From Pseudomonadota bacterium (GTDB taxonomy: Bacteria; Pseudomonadota; Gammaproteobacteria; Burkholderiales; Rhodocyclaceae): DNA of 6,254 bases. The notes beneath the pieces were generated by a model. It did not search any database. It was not told where the DNA came from and saw only the letters and a list, made by a program, of their open reading frames with translations. A program made the position numbers and the translations under genes. Location of the stretch: contig JAJZPJ010000153.1 in assembly GCA_021811225.1 (NCBI GenBank), forward strand, positions 1-6,254, written 5' to 3'. Positions 1-6,254 of this stretch are shown here, piece by piece. Every line of letters begins with the position of its first letter. Positions within the stretch are counted from its first letter, which is position 1.

Positions 1-15
1 GGAAACAGACCGGCT

Positions 16-90
16 GACCGAAGCGCCGCCCCCGCCGCAGGGCCGCGCCCGGGCGGGGGCTTCGGGAACATGGAGCCGCGAAGCGGCGAA
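16..90. repeat. Leader repeat unit, copy 1 (75 bp, two hairpins)
   Basis: This is the first of two direct copies spaced exactly 80 bp apart, matching copy 2 at 69 of 75 positions by direct comparison. A long imperfect hairpin has an inner stem GCCCCCGCC (28-36) with GGCGGGGGC (52-60) around a 15-nt loop. An outer stem CCGAA (18-22) with TTCGG (61-65) is separated from it by a 5-nt bulge. A second small hairpin is GCCGC (75-79), loop GAA, GCGGC (83-87). The family is not one I can name, and I see no GTAG-type REP head. It probably belongs to a dispersed intergenic repeat family of the host, but only two copies are visible here. Confidence 0.85.
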
Positions 91-95
91 TGACG

Positions 96-170
96 GACCG
101 AAGAGCCGCCCCCGCCGCAGGGCCGTCCCAAGGCGGGGGCTTCGAGAACATGGAGCCGCGAAGCGGCGAA
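96..170. repeat. Leader repeat unit, copy 2 (75 bp, two hairpins)
   Basis: This is the second direct copy, separated from copy 1 by 5 bases (91-95). The inner stem arms (108-116 with 132-140) and the small hairpin (155-159 with 163-167) are identical to copy 1. The six differences correspond to copy-1 positions 24 (bulge), 46, 47, 50 and 51 (loop) and 65 (outermost base of the outer stem, which loses one pair here). Such a pattern fits a structured element, although six changes are too few for a firm claim. The unit ends 46 bases before the accD start, so it would lie in the 5' leader if accD is transcribed from upstream. Confidence 0.85.
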
Positions 171-176
171 CAACAG

Positions 177-213
177 TCACCCCCTCCCTCGGGGAGGGGG
201 CTGGGGGGAGGGC
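177..213. repeat. C-rich/G-rich intergenic palindrome touching the accD start
   Basis: A perfect 9-bp stem is formed by CCCCCTCCC (180-188) and GGGAGGGGG (192-200) with a TCG loop. It is followed by a second G-rich arm (203-212). The overall pattern, C-rich arm, G-rich arm, then CTGGGG-GAGGG, resembles dispersed GC-rich palindromes common between genes in Beta- and Gammaproteobacteria; that resemblance is from memory. The 5' arm can pair instead with the second G-rich arm (182-188 with 206-212, 7 bp), so two mutually exclusive folds exist. The 3' end overlaps the accD ribosome binding site. It is not followed by a T run, so it is not a convincing intrinsic terminator. Confidence 0.7.
207..212 (+). 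promoter_or_regulatory. accD ribosome binding site inside the palindrome
   Basis: GGAGGG lies 4 bases before the accD ATG and is the only Shine-Dalgarno-like sequence near it. It is the terminal part of the G-rich arm of the palindrome, so it could be paired with the C-rich arm at 182-188 in one fold and left free in the other. The spacing is slightly short but workable. Confidence 0.6.
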
Positions 214-216
214 CCT

Positions 217-1080
217 ATGAGCTGGTTGCAGAAACTCTTACCGCCGAAGATCAAGCGCGCAGAAGGCGCGCACAAGTCGATTCCGGAAGGGCTGTGGTGC
301 AAATGCCCGGCTTGCGAAGCGGTGCTCTACAGCTCCGATCTCGACGCCAACCAGAGCGTCTGTCCGAAGTGCGGCCACCACCATCGTCTCCGGGCGCGGC
401 AGCGGCTCGATCTGCTGCTCGACCCGGAGGGGCGCTTCGAGATCGGCGCCGAGGTGATTCCGATCGATGCCTTGAAGTTCAAGGACAGCAAGCGTTACCC
501 CGACCGCCTGGTCGCCGCCCAAGCCGATACCGGCGAGTCCGACGCGCTGGTGGTGATGCAGGGTGCGATCAAGACCCTGCCGGTGGTGGTCGCCTGCTTC
601 GAGTTCGACTTCATGGGCGGCTCGATGGGTTCGGTGGTCGGCGAACGCTTCGTGCGCGGCGTCCGATGCGCGATCGAGAGCCAGCTGCCCTTCATCTGCA
701 TCACCTCTTCGGGCGGCGCGCGCATGCAGGAAGGGCTGTTCTCGCTGATGCAGATGGCCAAGACCACCGCCGCGGTATCGCTGCTCGGCCGGCACAAGCT
801 GCCCTTCATCACCCTGCTCACCGATCCGACCATGGGCGGCGTCTCGGCCAGCTTCGCCTTCGTCGGCGACTTGGTGATCGCCGAACCGGGCGCCCTGATC
901 GGCTTCGCCGGTCCGCGGGTGATCGAGCAGACGGTGCGCGAGACGCTGCCGGAGGGCTTCCAGCGCGCCGAATTCCTGCTCGACAAGGGCGCCATCGACA
1001 TGATCGTCGACCGCCGCGAACTGCGCGACAAGCTAGCCTCCGTGCTCTGCCTGCTCTTGCGCCTGCCGGCGCCGCAATAG
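217..1080 (+). CDS. accD: Acetyl-CoA carboxylase carboxyltransferase subunit beta
   Basis: AccD (287 aa) pairs with AccA in the cytoplasmic carboxyltransferase that moves CO2 from biotinyl-BCCP to acetyl-CoA, giving malonyl-CoA for fatty acid synthesis. The N-terminus MSWLQKLLPPKI and the four-cysteine zinc ribbon (C30, C33, C49, C52, as CPAC and CPKC) are typical of the family. An additional C28 sits just before the ribbon. The crotonase-like carboxyltransferase core follows, with GGSMGSVVGE (134-143), SSGGARMQEG (164-173) and DPTMGGVSASFA (203-214). The length is close to that of other family members. The ATG is supported by the family-typical MSW start and by GGAGGG 4 bases upstream. folC follows with no gap. 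In E. coli the carboxyltransferase is reported to bind accA and accD mRNA, so the structured leader could matter for control, but that is inference. Confidence 0.98.
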   Translation: MSWLQKLLPPKIKRAEGAHKSIPEGLWCKCPACEAVLYSSDLDANQSVCPKCGHHHRLRARQRLDLLLDPEGRFEIGAEVIPIDALKFKDSKRYPDRLVAAQADTGESDALVVMQGAIKTLPVVVACFEFDFMGGSMGSVVGERFVRGVRCAIESQLPFICITSSGGARMQEGLFSLMQMAKTTAAVSLLGRHKLPFITLLTDPTMGGVSASFAFVGDLVIAEPGALIGFAGPRVIEQTVRETLPEGFQRAEFLLDKGAIDMIVDRRELRDKLASVLCLLLRLPAPQ

Positions 1081-2379
1081 TTGCCCGCGCCCGATTCGCT
1101 CGCCGCCTGGCTGGCTCATCTCGAAGCGCTGCGCCCACAGGGGGCCGCCGGGATAGAGCTCGGACTCGACCGCGTCCAGGCGGTCAAGGACGCCCTCGGC
1201 CAGAGGCAGCGCGTCCCGGTGTTCACCGTCGGCGGCACCAACGGCAAGGGCTCGACCTGCGCGATGCTGGAGCGCATTCTCGGCTGCGCCGGCTATCGCG
1301 TCGGCCTCTACACCTCTCCCCATCTGCTCTCCTACCGCGAGCGGGTGCGGGTGGGCGGCGCCGATAGCGACGAGGCGACGCTGTGCGCCGCATTCGGCCG
1401 GGTGGAGGCGGCGCGGCAGGCGGCGGGGAATATTCCGCTCACCTATTTCGAGTTCGGCACCCTGGCGGCGTGGGAGTGTTTCGCGGCGCAGCAGGTGGAT
1501 GTCGTCATCCTCGAAGTCGGGCTGGGCGGGAGGCTCGATGCGGTCAACTGCTACGATGCCGACTGCGCCATCGTCACCGGCATCGATCTCGACCACACCG
1601 ACTATCTGGGCGCGACGCGCGAGGCCATCGGTTTCGAGAAGGCCGGCATCTTCCGCACCGGTCGTCCGGCGGTCTGCGGCGATCCGGCGCCGCCGCGAAG
1701 CCTGGTGGCGCACGCGCAGTCGATCGGCGCCGACCTGCAGCTGATCGGCCGCGACTTCGGCTACCGCAACCAGGAGACGCAATGGCAGTTCTGGGGGCGC
1801 GCCGGCAAGAAGAGCGGCCTGGCTCATCCGGCGCTGCGCGGCGCGCATCAGCTCGGCAATGCCAGCGCCGTGCTCTGCGCACTGGAGACGCTCTCCGCGC
1901 GGCTGCCGGTGGCGATGCAGGACATTCGTCGCGGTCTGGCCGAGGTCGAACTGTCCGGCCGCTTCGAGGTCTTGCCGGGACGCCCGACGGTGGTGCTCGA
2001 CGTCGCCCACAATCCCCAGGCGGCGCGTTCCTTTGCCGCCAATCTCGGCGACATGGGCTTCTATCCCCAGACCTGGGCGGTGTTCGGCATGCTGCGCGAC
2101 AAGGATATCGGCGCCGTGGTCGGCGCGCTCAAGGACCGGGTCACGCACTGGCTGCCCTGCTCGCTCGACGGGCCGCGCGCCGCCAGTGCCGCGCTTCTGG
2201 CGCAGCTAGTGAAGGAGCAAGGCGGGGTCGAGCAGAACGGACCGCTGCCGCAATTCGCGACGCCCGCGGAGGCCTTCCGCTACGCGCGCGGGAGAGCCAA
2301 CGAAAGTGATAGAATTGCGGTGTTCGGATCCTTCCTCACGGTTGCGGATGTCCTGCGCGAACTGGCGCGAAAGACATGA
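1081..2379 (+). CDS. folC: Dihydrofolate synthase / folylpolyglutamate synthase
   Basis: FolC (432 aa) is a cytoplasmic Mur-ligase-type ATP enzyme. It adds glutamate to dihydropteroate to make dihydrofolate and then lengthens the folate polyglutamate tail. Visible motifs are the P-loop GGTNGKGST (51-59), YTSPHLLSYRERV (about 78-90), DHTDYLG (171-177), FEKAGIF (185-191, K187 being the candidate carbamylated lysine of the fold) and DVAHNP (307-312) of the C-terminal domain. The start is TTG directly after the accD TAG and in the same frame, so no earlier start is possible. No other ATG, GTG or TTG occurs before the conserved LGLDRV region. No Shine-Dalgarno sequence is visible, so translation probably depends on ribosomes finishing accD. 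The 3' end overlaps the next gene as ATGA. Confidence 0.97.
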   Translation: MPAPDSLAAWLAHLEALRPQGAAGIELGLDRVQAVKDALGQRQRVPVFTVGGTNGKGSTCAMLERILGCAGYRVGLYTSPHLLSYRERVRVGGADSDEATLCAAFGRVEAARQAAGNIPLTYFEFGTLAAWECFAAQQVDVVILEVGLGGRLDAVNCYDADCAIVTGIDLDHTDYLGATREAIGFEKAGIFRTGRPAVCGDPAPPRSLVAHAQSIGADLQLIGRDFGYRNQETQWQFWGRAGKKSGLAHPALRGAHQLGNASAVLCALETLSARLPVAMQDIRRGLAEVELSGRFEVLPGRPTVVLDVAHNPQAARSFAANLGDMGFYPQTWAVFGMLRDKDIGAVVGALKDRVTHWLPCSLDGPRAASAALLAQLVKEQGGVEQNGPLPQFATPAEAFRYARGRANESDRIAVFGSFLTVADVLRELARKT

Positions 2380-2990
2380 ATTCTATGGCGCAAGTCGACC
2401 CAACGGCAGATGGACAGCTGGAGCTCAAAAAGCGTGCGCGACGGCGTCTGGTCGGTGCCGTCGCCCTGGTATTGGCCGCCGTCATCGTGTTGCCGATGGT
2501 GATGGATCAGGAGCCCAAACCGCTCACCCAGGACATCCAGATCCGCATCCCCAGCCAGGATGCCGCCCCCGCCCACCCGATAGCCGTCGCCCAGCCCGAC
2601 ATCGTCAAGCCGTCCCCGCCCGCCCCCGCTCCGGTCAATCCGCCCGAGACGGTAGCGCCGGCCGAGGTGGCGCCCCCAGCCAAGGCTCAACCGGCGCCCA
2701 AGCCGGCCGATGCCAAGCCCGAGCCGGCGCGCGCGCGCGTCGCGGCGGCGCAGTGGATACTCCAGCTGGGCGCCTATCAGGATCAGGCCAACGTCCGGCT
2801 GCTGCTGGCGAAGCTCAAGGAACTGGGCTATCCGTCCTATACTGAAAAGGTGAAGACCGCGCAGGGTCCGAGAACGCGGGTGCGCGGCGGGCCGTTCGCC
2901 ACGCGCCAAGCGGCGGAGAAGGCGCAGGCGCACTTGAAGAAGATCGGCGCCGGGGGGCCGCCCGGTGGCGTCGTCGCGCAGAAACAGTAA
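2376..2990 (+). CDS. SPOR-domain membrane protein (DedD-like)
   Basis: This 204-aa bitopic inner-membrane protein has a short charged cytoplasmic N-terminus (KKRARRR, 18-24) and one membrane segment (about 25-43, ending LPMVMD). A Pro/Ala-rich periplasmic linker (about 44-125) follows. The C-terminal SPOR domain runs from about 126 to 200, starting WILQLGAY (127-134). SPOR domains bind septal peptidoglycan stripped of stem peptides, and DedD-type proteins assist cell division. The position between folC and cvpA is that of dedD in many proteobacteria. The start at 2376 overlaps the folC stop (ATGA); M4 at 2385 is a possible alternative. A 13-base GC alternation (2727-2739) lies in the linker coding region. 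Role by family and context; the orthologue name is not assigned firmly. Confidence 0.92.
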   Translation: MNSMAQVDPTADGQLELKKRARRRLVGAVALVLAAVIVLPMVMDQEPKPLTQDIQIRIPSQDAAPAHPIAVAQPDIVKPSPPAPAPVNPPETVAPAEVAPPAKAQPAPKPADAKPEPARARVAAAQWILQLGAYQDQANVRLLLAKLKELGYPSYTEKVKTAQGPRTRVRGGPFATRQAAEKAQAHLKKIGAGGPPGGVVAQKQ

Positions 2991-2996
2991 GGACGC

Positions 2997-3488
2997 ATGA
3001 CCGGTTTCGATTATGCGGTCTTCTCGGTGATCGCGCTGTCCTCGCTGCTCGGCCTGTGGCGCGGCGTGGTGAGCGAGATTCTGGGACTGGCGGCGTGGGT
3101 CGCGGCATTTTTGGCCGCGCGCGCCTGGGGCCTGGTTGCAGCGGCGAGCCTGGCGCGCTGGATCGGCGAACCGGCGTGGCGGGCCGCGGCGGGTTTTGCC
3201 GCGGTGTTCGTGGCCACGCTGCTGGTCTTCGCGGCGGCGCGCTTCGTGCTGTCGCGCTTGTTGCGCGCGGTCGGACTGGGCTTCGCGGATCGCTTGCTCG
3301 GCGCCCTGTTCGGCGTCATGCGCGGTGTGTTGGTGGTGTTGGCGGGAGTATTGGTCTGCGGCATGACCGCGCTGCCCCGCCAGCCGTGGTGGCGGGATGC
3401 ATCGCTGTCGCCGCCGCTGGAGACGGCGGTGCTGGCGCTCAGACCCTGGCTGCCGAAGACGGTGGCGCAACGGATTCGTTACGGATAG
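2997..3488 (+). CDS. cvpA: CvpA family membrane protein
   Basis: This 163-aa inner-membrane protein has four predicted hydrophobic segments (about 4-21, 24-43, 63-82 and 100-122) and a soluble C-terminal tail ending in RIRYG. Family hallmarks are the FDYAVFSVIALSSLLGLWRG start with RGVVSEILGL after the first segment, and DRLLGALFGVMRG (98-110) at the last. E. coli CvpA was named for a need in colicin V production and is encoded before purF, as here; its biochemical function is unsettled. A clear TAAGGA sits 3 bases before the ATG and overlaps the stop codon of the preceding gene. Only 10 bases separate the stop from purF. The length matches the family. Confidence 0.95.
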   Translation: MTGFDYAVFSVIALSSLLGLWRGVVSEILGLAAWVAAFLAARAWGLVAAASLARWIGEPAWRAAAGFAAVFVATLLVFAAARFVLSRLLRAVGLGFADRLLGALFGVMRGVLVVLAGVLVCGMTALPRQPWWRDASLSPPLETAVLALRPWLPKTVAQRIRYG

Positions 3489-3498
3489 GCGGTAGCTC

Positions 3499-5022
3499 AT
3501 GTGCGGAATTATCGGTGTAGTGGCGACGACACCCGTCAATCAACTGCTCTATGACGGCCTGCAGGTGCTGCAGCATCGCGGTCAGGACGCGGCCGGCATC
3601 GCCACGGCCGACGCCGGCCGCTTCCACATGCACAAGGGACCGGGGCTGGTGCGCGACGTCTTCCGCACCCGCAACATGCTGAACCTGGTCGGCAACTGGG
3701 GCATCGGCCACTGCCGCTACCCCACCGCCGGTTCGGCCTACAACGCCGCCGAGGCCCAGCCGTTCTACGTGAACTCGCCCTTCGGCCTGACCCTGGCGCA
3801 CAACGGCAACCTGACCAATACCGCGCAGTTGAAGCAGGACATCTTCCTGCAGGACCTGCGCCACATCAACACCAACTCCGATTCCGAGGTGCTGCTGAAC
3901 GTGCTGGCGCACGAATTGCAGGCCGCCTCGACCAAGTACCAGGTCGATGCCGAGACCATCTTCAAGGCGGTGGCCGGGGTGCATCGACGGGTGCGCGGCG
4001 CCTACGCGGTGGTGGCGATGATCGCCGGCTACGGCCTGCTCGCCTTCCGCGATCCTTACGGCATCCGGCCGCTGATCATCGGCAAGAACGAGACCGGGGC
4101 GGGTTGCGAGTATCTGGTGGCCTCGGAGAGCGTGGCCATCGACACGCTCGGCTTCAAGATCCTGCGCGACGTGGCGCCGGGCGAGGCGGTGCTGATCGAC
4201 ACCCGCGGCCACTTCGTCAGCCGCCAGTGCGCCGAGCGCACCGTGCACGCGCCCTGCGCCTTCGAGTTCGTCTATCTGGCCCGGCCCGATTCGCTGATCG
4301 ACGGCATTTCGGTTTATGAGACGCGGCTCAAGCTGGGCGAATTCCTCGCCGAGAAGATCCGGCACACCCTGCCGCACCTGGTGATCGACACGGTGATGCC
4401 CATCCCCGACTCCAGCCGGCCCTCGGCGATGGAACTGGCCAAGCGCCTGAATCTTCCCTACCGCGAGGGCTTCGTCAAGAACCGCTACATCGGCCGCACC
4501 TTCATCATGCCGGGGCAGGCGACCCGGCGCAAATCGGTGCGCCAGAAGCTGAACGCCATCGCTCAGGAATTCAAGGGCAAGAACGTGCTCCTGGTCGATG
4601 ACTCGATCGTCCGCGGCACCACCAGCCAGGAGATCGTGCAGATGGCGCGCGAAGCCGGCGCGCGCAACGTCTATTTCGCCTCGGCGGCGCCGCCGGTGCG
4701 CTACGCCAACGTCTATGGCATCGACATGCCGAGCCGCTCCGAACTGATCGCCAGCGGCCGCAGCGACGACGAGATCCGCCGCGAGATCGGCGCCGATGCG
4801 CTGGTCTATCAGGATCTGGACGGGCTGAAGGCGGCGCTCGCCGCGGTCAATCCGGACATCGCCTGCTTCGAGACCTCCTGCTTCGACGGCCACTACATCA
4901 CCGGCGACGTCACCCGCGAATACCTGTCTACCGTCGAGTCGGCGCGCCGTGACGGTTCCGCCCGTGCCGACGACGAGGGCGAGGGCACCCAGCTCGACCT
5001 CAATCTGGTGGCCTCGCAATGA
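3499..5022 (+). CDS. purF: Amidophosphoribosyltransferase
   Basis: PurF (507 aa) transfers ammonia from glutamine to PRPP to give 5-phosphoribosylamine, the first committed step of purine synthesis, in the cytoplasm. The glutaminase half begins MCGIIGVV. Cys2 directly follows Met, so it becomes the N-terminal nucleophile without a propeptide, as in the E. coli type. YPTAGS (74-79), HNGNLTN (101-107), NTNSDSE and RDPYGIRPL (184-192) follow. The synthase half carries PIPDSSRPSA and the PRPP loop VLLVDDSIVRGTTS (363-376). The C-terminal region reads FETSCFDG where cluster-containing homologues have a CxxC, so an Fe-S cluster is unlikely. The last 25 or so residues are acidic and low in conservation by eye. 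The start is fixed by the invariant MCGI; the Shine-Dalgarno sequence is weak. Confidence 0.98.
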   Translation: MCGIIGVVATTPVNQLLYDGLQVLQHRGQDAAGIATADAGRFHMHKGPGLVRDVFRTRNMLNLVGNWGIGHCRYPTAGSAYNAAEAQPFYVNSPFGLTLAHNGNLTNTAQLKQDIFLQDLRHINTNSDSEVLLNVLAHELQAASTKYQVDAETIFKAVAGVHRRVRGAYAVVAMIAGYGLLAFRDPYGIRPLIIGKNETGAGCEYLVASESVAIDTLGFKILRDVAPGEAVLIDTRGHFVSRQCAERTVHAPCAFEFVYLARPDSLIDGISVYETRLKLGEFLAEKIRHTLPHLVIDTVMPIPDSSRPSAMELAKRLNLPYREGFVKNRYIGRTFIMPGQATRRKSVRQKLNAIAQEFKGKNVLLVDDSIVRGTTSQEIVQMAREAGARNVYFASAAPPVRYANVYGIDMPSRSELIASGRSDDEIRREIGADALVYQDLDGLKAALAAVNPDIACFETSCFDGHYITGDVTREYLSTVESARRDGSARADDEGEGTQLDLNLVASQ

Positions 5023-5025
5023 TTC

Positions 5026-5030
5026 AAGGA
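5026..5030 (+). promoter_or_regulatory. metZ ribosome binding site
   Basis: AAGGA ends 8 bases before the ATG at 5039. It supports that start over the in-frame upstream ATG at 4949, which lies inside purF and would add 30 residues with no resemblance to the family. Confidence 0.65.
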
Positions 5031-5038
5031 AGCGCCAC

Positions 5039-6217
5039 ATGAACGAGGATTTCCAGCTGGAAACCCTGGCGGTGCGCGCCGGGCAGGAACGCAGCCAGTT
5101 CAACGAGCATTCCGAAGCGCTCTACCTCACCTCCAGCTTCGTCTTCGACAGCGCCGCCCAGGCCGCGGCGCGCTTCTCAGGCGAGGCGCCGGGCAACGTC
5201 TATTCGCGCTTCACCAATCCCACGGTGAGCATGATGCAGGACCGCCTGGCGGCGTTAGAAGGCGCCGAGGCTTGCGTCGCCACCGCTTCGGGCATGGCCG
5301 CGATCCTGGCGATGGCCATGGCGCTGTTGAAGGCCGGCGACCATGTCGTCGCCTCGCAGAGCATTTTCGGTTCGACCCAGCAGTTGTTCGGCGGCATCCT
5401 GCCGAAGTTCGGCGTCGCCGCCACGCTGGTCGTCGGCACCGATCCCGCCGCTTTTCGCGCCGCGCTCCTGCCCAATACCAAACTGGTGTTCATCGAGACG
5501 CCCTCCAATCCGCTCACCGAAGTGTTCGACATCGCCGCCATCGCCGAGGTGGCTCACGCCGCGGGCGCGCTGTTGGCGGTGGACAACTGCTTCTGTTCGC
5601 CGGCGCTGCAACGACCCCTGCAGTTCGGTGCCGATCTGGTGATCCACTCCGCCACCAAGTATCTCGACGGCCAGGGCCGCGTGCTGGGCGGCGCGGTGCT
5701 GGGCCGCAAGGCCCTGGCCGAGGAGGTGTTCAAGTTCCTGCGCACCGCCGGTCCGACGCTCTCGGCGTTCAACGCCTGGGTGATCCTGAAGGGGCTGGAG
5801 ACGCTGAAGATCCGCATGCAGGCGCAGTCGGCCAACGCCCTGGCGGTGGCGCAATGGCTGGAGGCCCAGCCGCAGGTGCAGCGCGTCTTCTATCCGGGCC
5901 TGCCTTCGCATCCGCAGCACGCGCTGGCGATGCGCCAGCAGGCGAGCGGCGGCGCCATCCTGTCCTTCGAGGTCAAAGGCGGACGGGAAGCCGCCTGGCG
6001 CGTCGTCGATCACTGCCGCTTGCTGTCGATCACCGCCAATCTCGGCGACACCAAGACCACCATCACCCATCCGGCCAGCACCACCCACGGCCGCATCACG
6101 GCCGAGGCGCGCGCCGCCGCCGGCATCGCCGAGGGCCTGCTGCGCGTCGCGGTGGGGCTGGAAGCGGTCGGCGACATCGAGGCCGACCTCGCGCGCGGGC
6201 TGGCGCCGGCAGCCTAG
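5039..6217 (+). CDS. metZ: O-succinylhomoserine sulfhydrylase
   Basis: This 392-aa PLP enzyme of the Cys/Met metabolism family makes homocysteine directly from activated homoserine and sulfide in the cytoplasm, bypassing cystathionine. The N-terminus (LETLAVRAGQ) and YSRFTNPTV (55-63, phosphate and active-site residues) match the family. D182 in AVDNCF should contact the PLP ring nitrogen. HSATKYLDGQGRVLGG (from 203, with K207 as Schiff-base lysine) is the version seen in MetZ rather than in MetB or MetC. The C-terminal half has SLGD/NLGD-type TANLGDTKTTITHPASTTH, complete through to GDIEADL. The start at 5039 has a good Shine-Dalgarno sequence and leaves 16 bases after purF. Preference for O-succinyl over O-acetylhomoserine is inferred from family and synteny, not visible directly. 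Confidence 0.95.
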   Translation: MNEDFQLETLAVRAGQERSQFNEHSEALYLTSSFVFDSAAQAAARFSGEAPGNVYSRFTNPTVSMMQDRLAALEGAEACVATASGMAAILAMAMALLKAGDHVVASQSIFGSTQQLFGGILPKFGVAATLVVGTDPAAFRAALLPNTKLVFIETPSNPLTEVFDIAAIAEVAHAAGALLAVDNCFCSPALQRPLQFGADLVIHSATKYLDGQGRVLGGAVLGRKALAEEVFKFLRTAGPTLSAFNAWVILKGLETLKIRMQAQSANALAVAQWLEAQPQVQRVFYPGLPSHPQHALAMRQQASGGAILSFEVKGGREAAWRVVDHCRLLSITANLGDTKTTITHPASTTHGRITAEARAAAGIAEGLLRVAVGLEAVGDIEADLARGLAPAA

Positions 6218-6254
6218 TCGTTGGAGCGCGAACCTTTCCGGGCAATCCGTATGA

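Noticed and set aside
16..170. CRISPR array or transposon terminal repeats
   Set aside because: Only two adjacent copies with a 5-bp gap and internal dyads; no spacers, transposase, or inverted ends.
180..200. 9-bp GC hairpin as a Rho-independent terminator before accD
   Set aside because: No T run follows; the G-rich sequence continues straight into the accD ribosome binding site.
90..1367. 425-codon + strand open frame running from the leader repeats through accD into folC
   Set aside because: It overlaps accD and folC in another frame, is Arg/Ala/Gly-rich with no recognisable motifs, and is explained by high GC content suppressing stops.
1033..2148. 371-codon minus-strand open frame opposite folC
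   Set aside because: Antisense shadow of a well-supported gene, with no motif of its own and no plausible start region.
2838..2843. TATACT resembling a -10 promoter box inside the SPOR protein gene
   Set aside because: No TTGACA-like element at the right distance (about 2815-2820 reads TCAAGG), and the codons encode part of the SPOR domain.
4949..5038. N-terminal extension of metZ from an upstream in-frame ATG
   Set aside because: It lies within purF, encodes residues unlike the family, and the ATG at 5039 has its own good ribosome binding site.
3439..5103. 554-codon minus-strand open frame opposite purF
   Set aside because: It lies antisense to the whole of purF, whose motifs are intact; its composition is that expected of a GC-rich antisense frame and no family is recognisable.
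6218..6254. Possible start of another gene (TTG at 6221 or ATG at 6251)
   Set aside because: Only 37 bases remain, with no Shine-Dalgarno sequence at a suitable distance and too few codons to judge; no terminator hairpin is visible there either.

Overview
The window is strongly GC-rich chromosomal DNA from a proteobacterium. The gene order accD-folC-(SPOR/DedD-like)-cvpA-purF-metZ, all on the + strand, is the classical housekeeping cluster of Beta- and Gammaproteobacteria. The high GC content, the short DedD-like protein, the DxxGQGRVLGG-type MetZ and the GC-rich intergenic palindromes fit a betaproteobacterium best (for example Rhodocyclales or a relative). That placement is inference from gene order and composition, not from a marker comparison.

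Layout. Positions 1-216 hold no recognisable complete gene. They carry an 80-bp-period direct duplication (75-bp units at 16-90 and 96-170), each unit able to form two hairpins. A separate C-rich/G-rich palindrome (about 177-213) follows, and its last bases double as the accD ribosome binding site. From 217 on, six genes are packed almost without gaps: accD (217-1080); folC (1081-2379, TTG start directly after the accD stop and in the same frame); a SPOR-domain membrane protein (2376-2990, ATGA overlap with folC); cvpA (2997-3488); purF (3499-5022); and metZ (5039-6217). The last 37 bases hold nothing that can be called.

How the genes work together. The spacing (0, -4, 6, 10 and 16 bases) implies one polycistronic unit. 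It joins fatty-acid precursor supply (AccD, malonyl-CoA), folate polyglutamylation (FolC), septal peptidoglycan/cell envelope (SPOR protein), a small membrane protein historically tied to colicin V and purF (CvpA), the first committed step of purine synthesis (PurF) and direct sulfhydrylation to homocysteine (MetZ). Folate links FolC with purine and methionine synthesis. The others are conserved neighbours without an obvious shared reaction.

The coding part is ordinary and well conserved. I see no new multi-gene system. What deserves a second look is the accD leader: the duplicated hairpin units, whose differences avoid the paired arms, the palindrome that supplies and may hide the accD ribosome binding site, and the zero-gap in-frame accD/folC junction.
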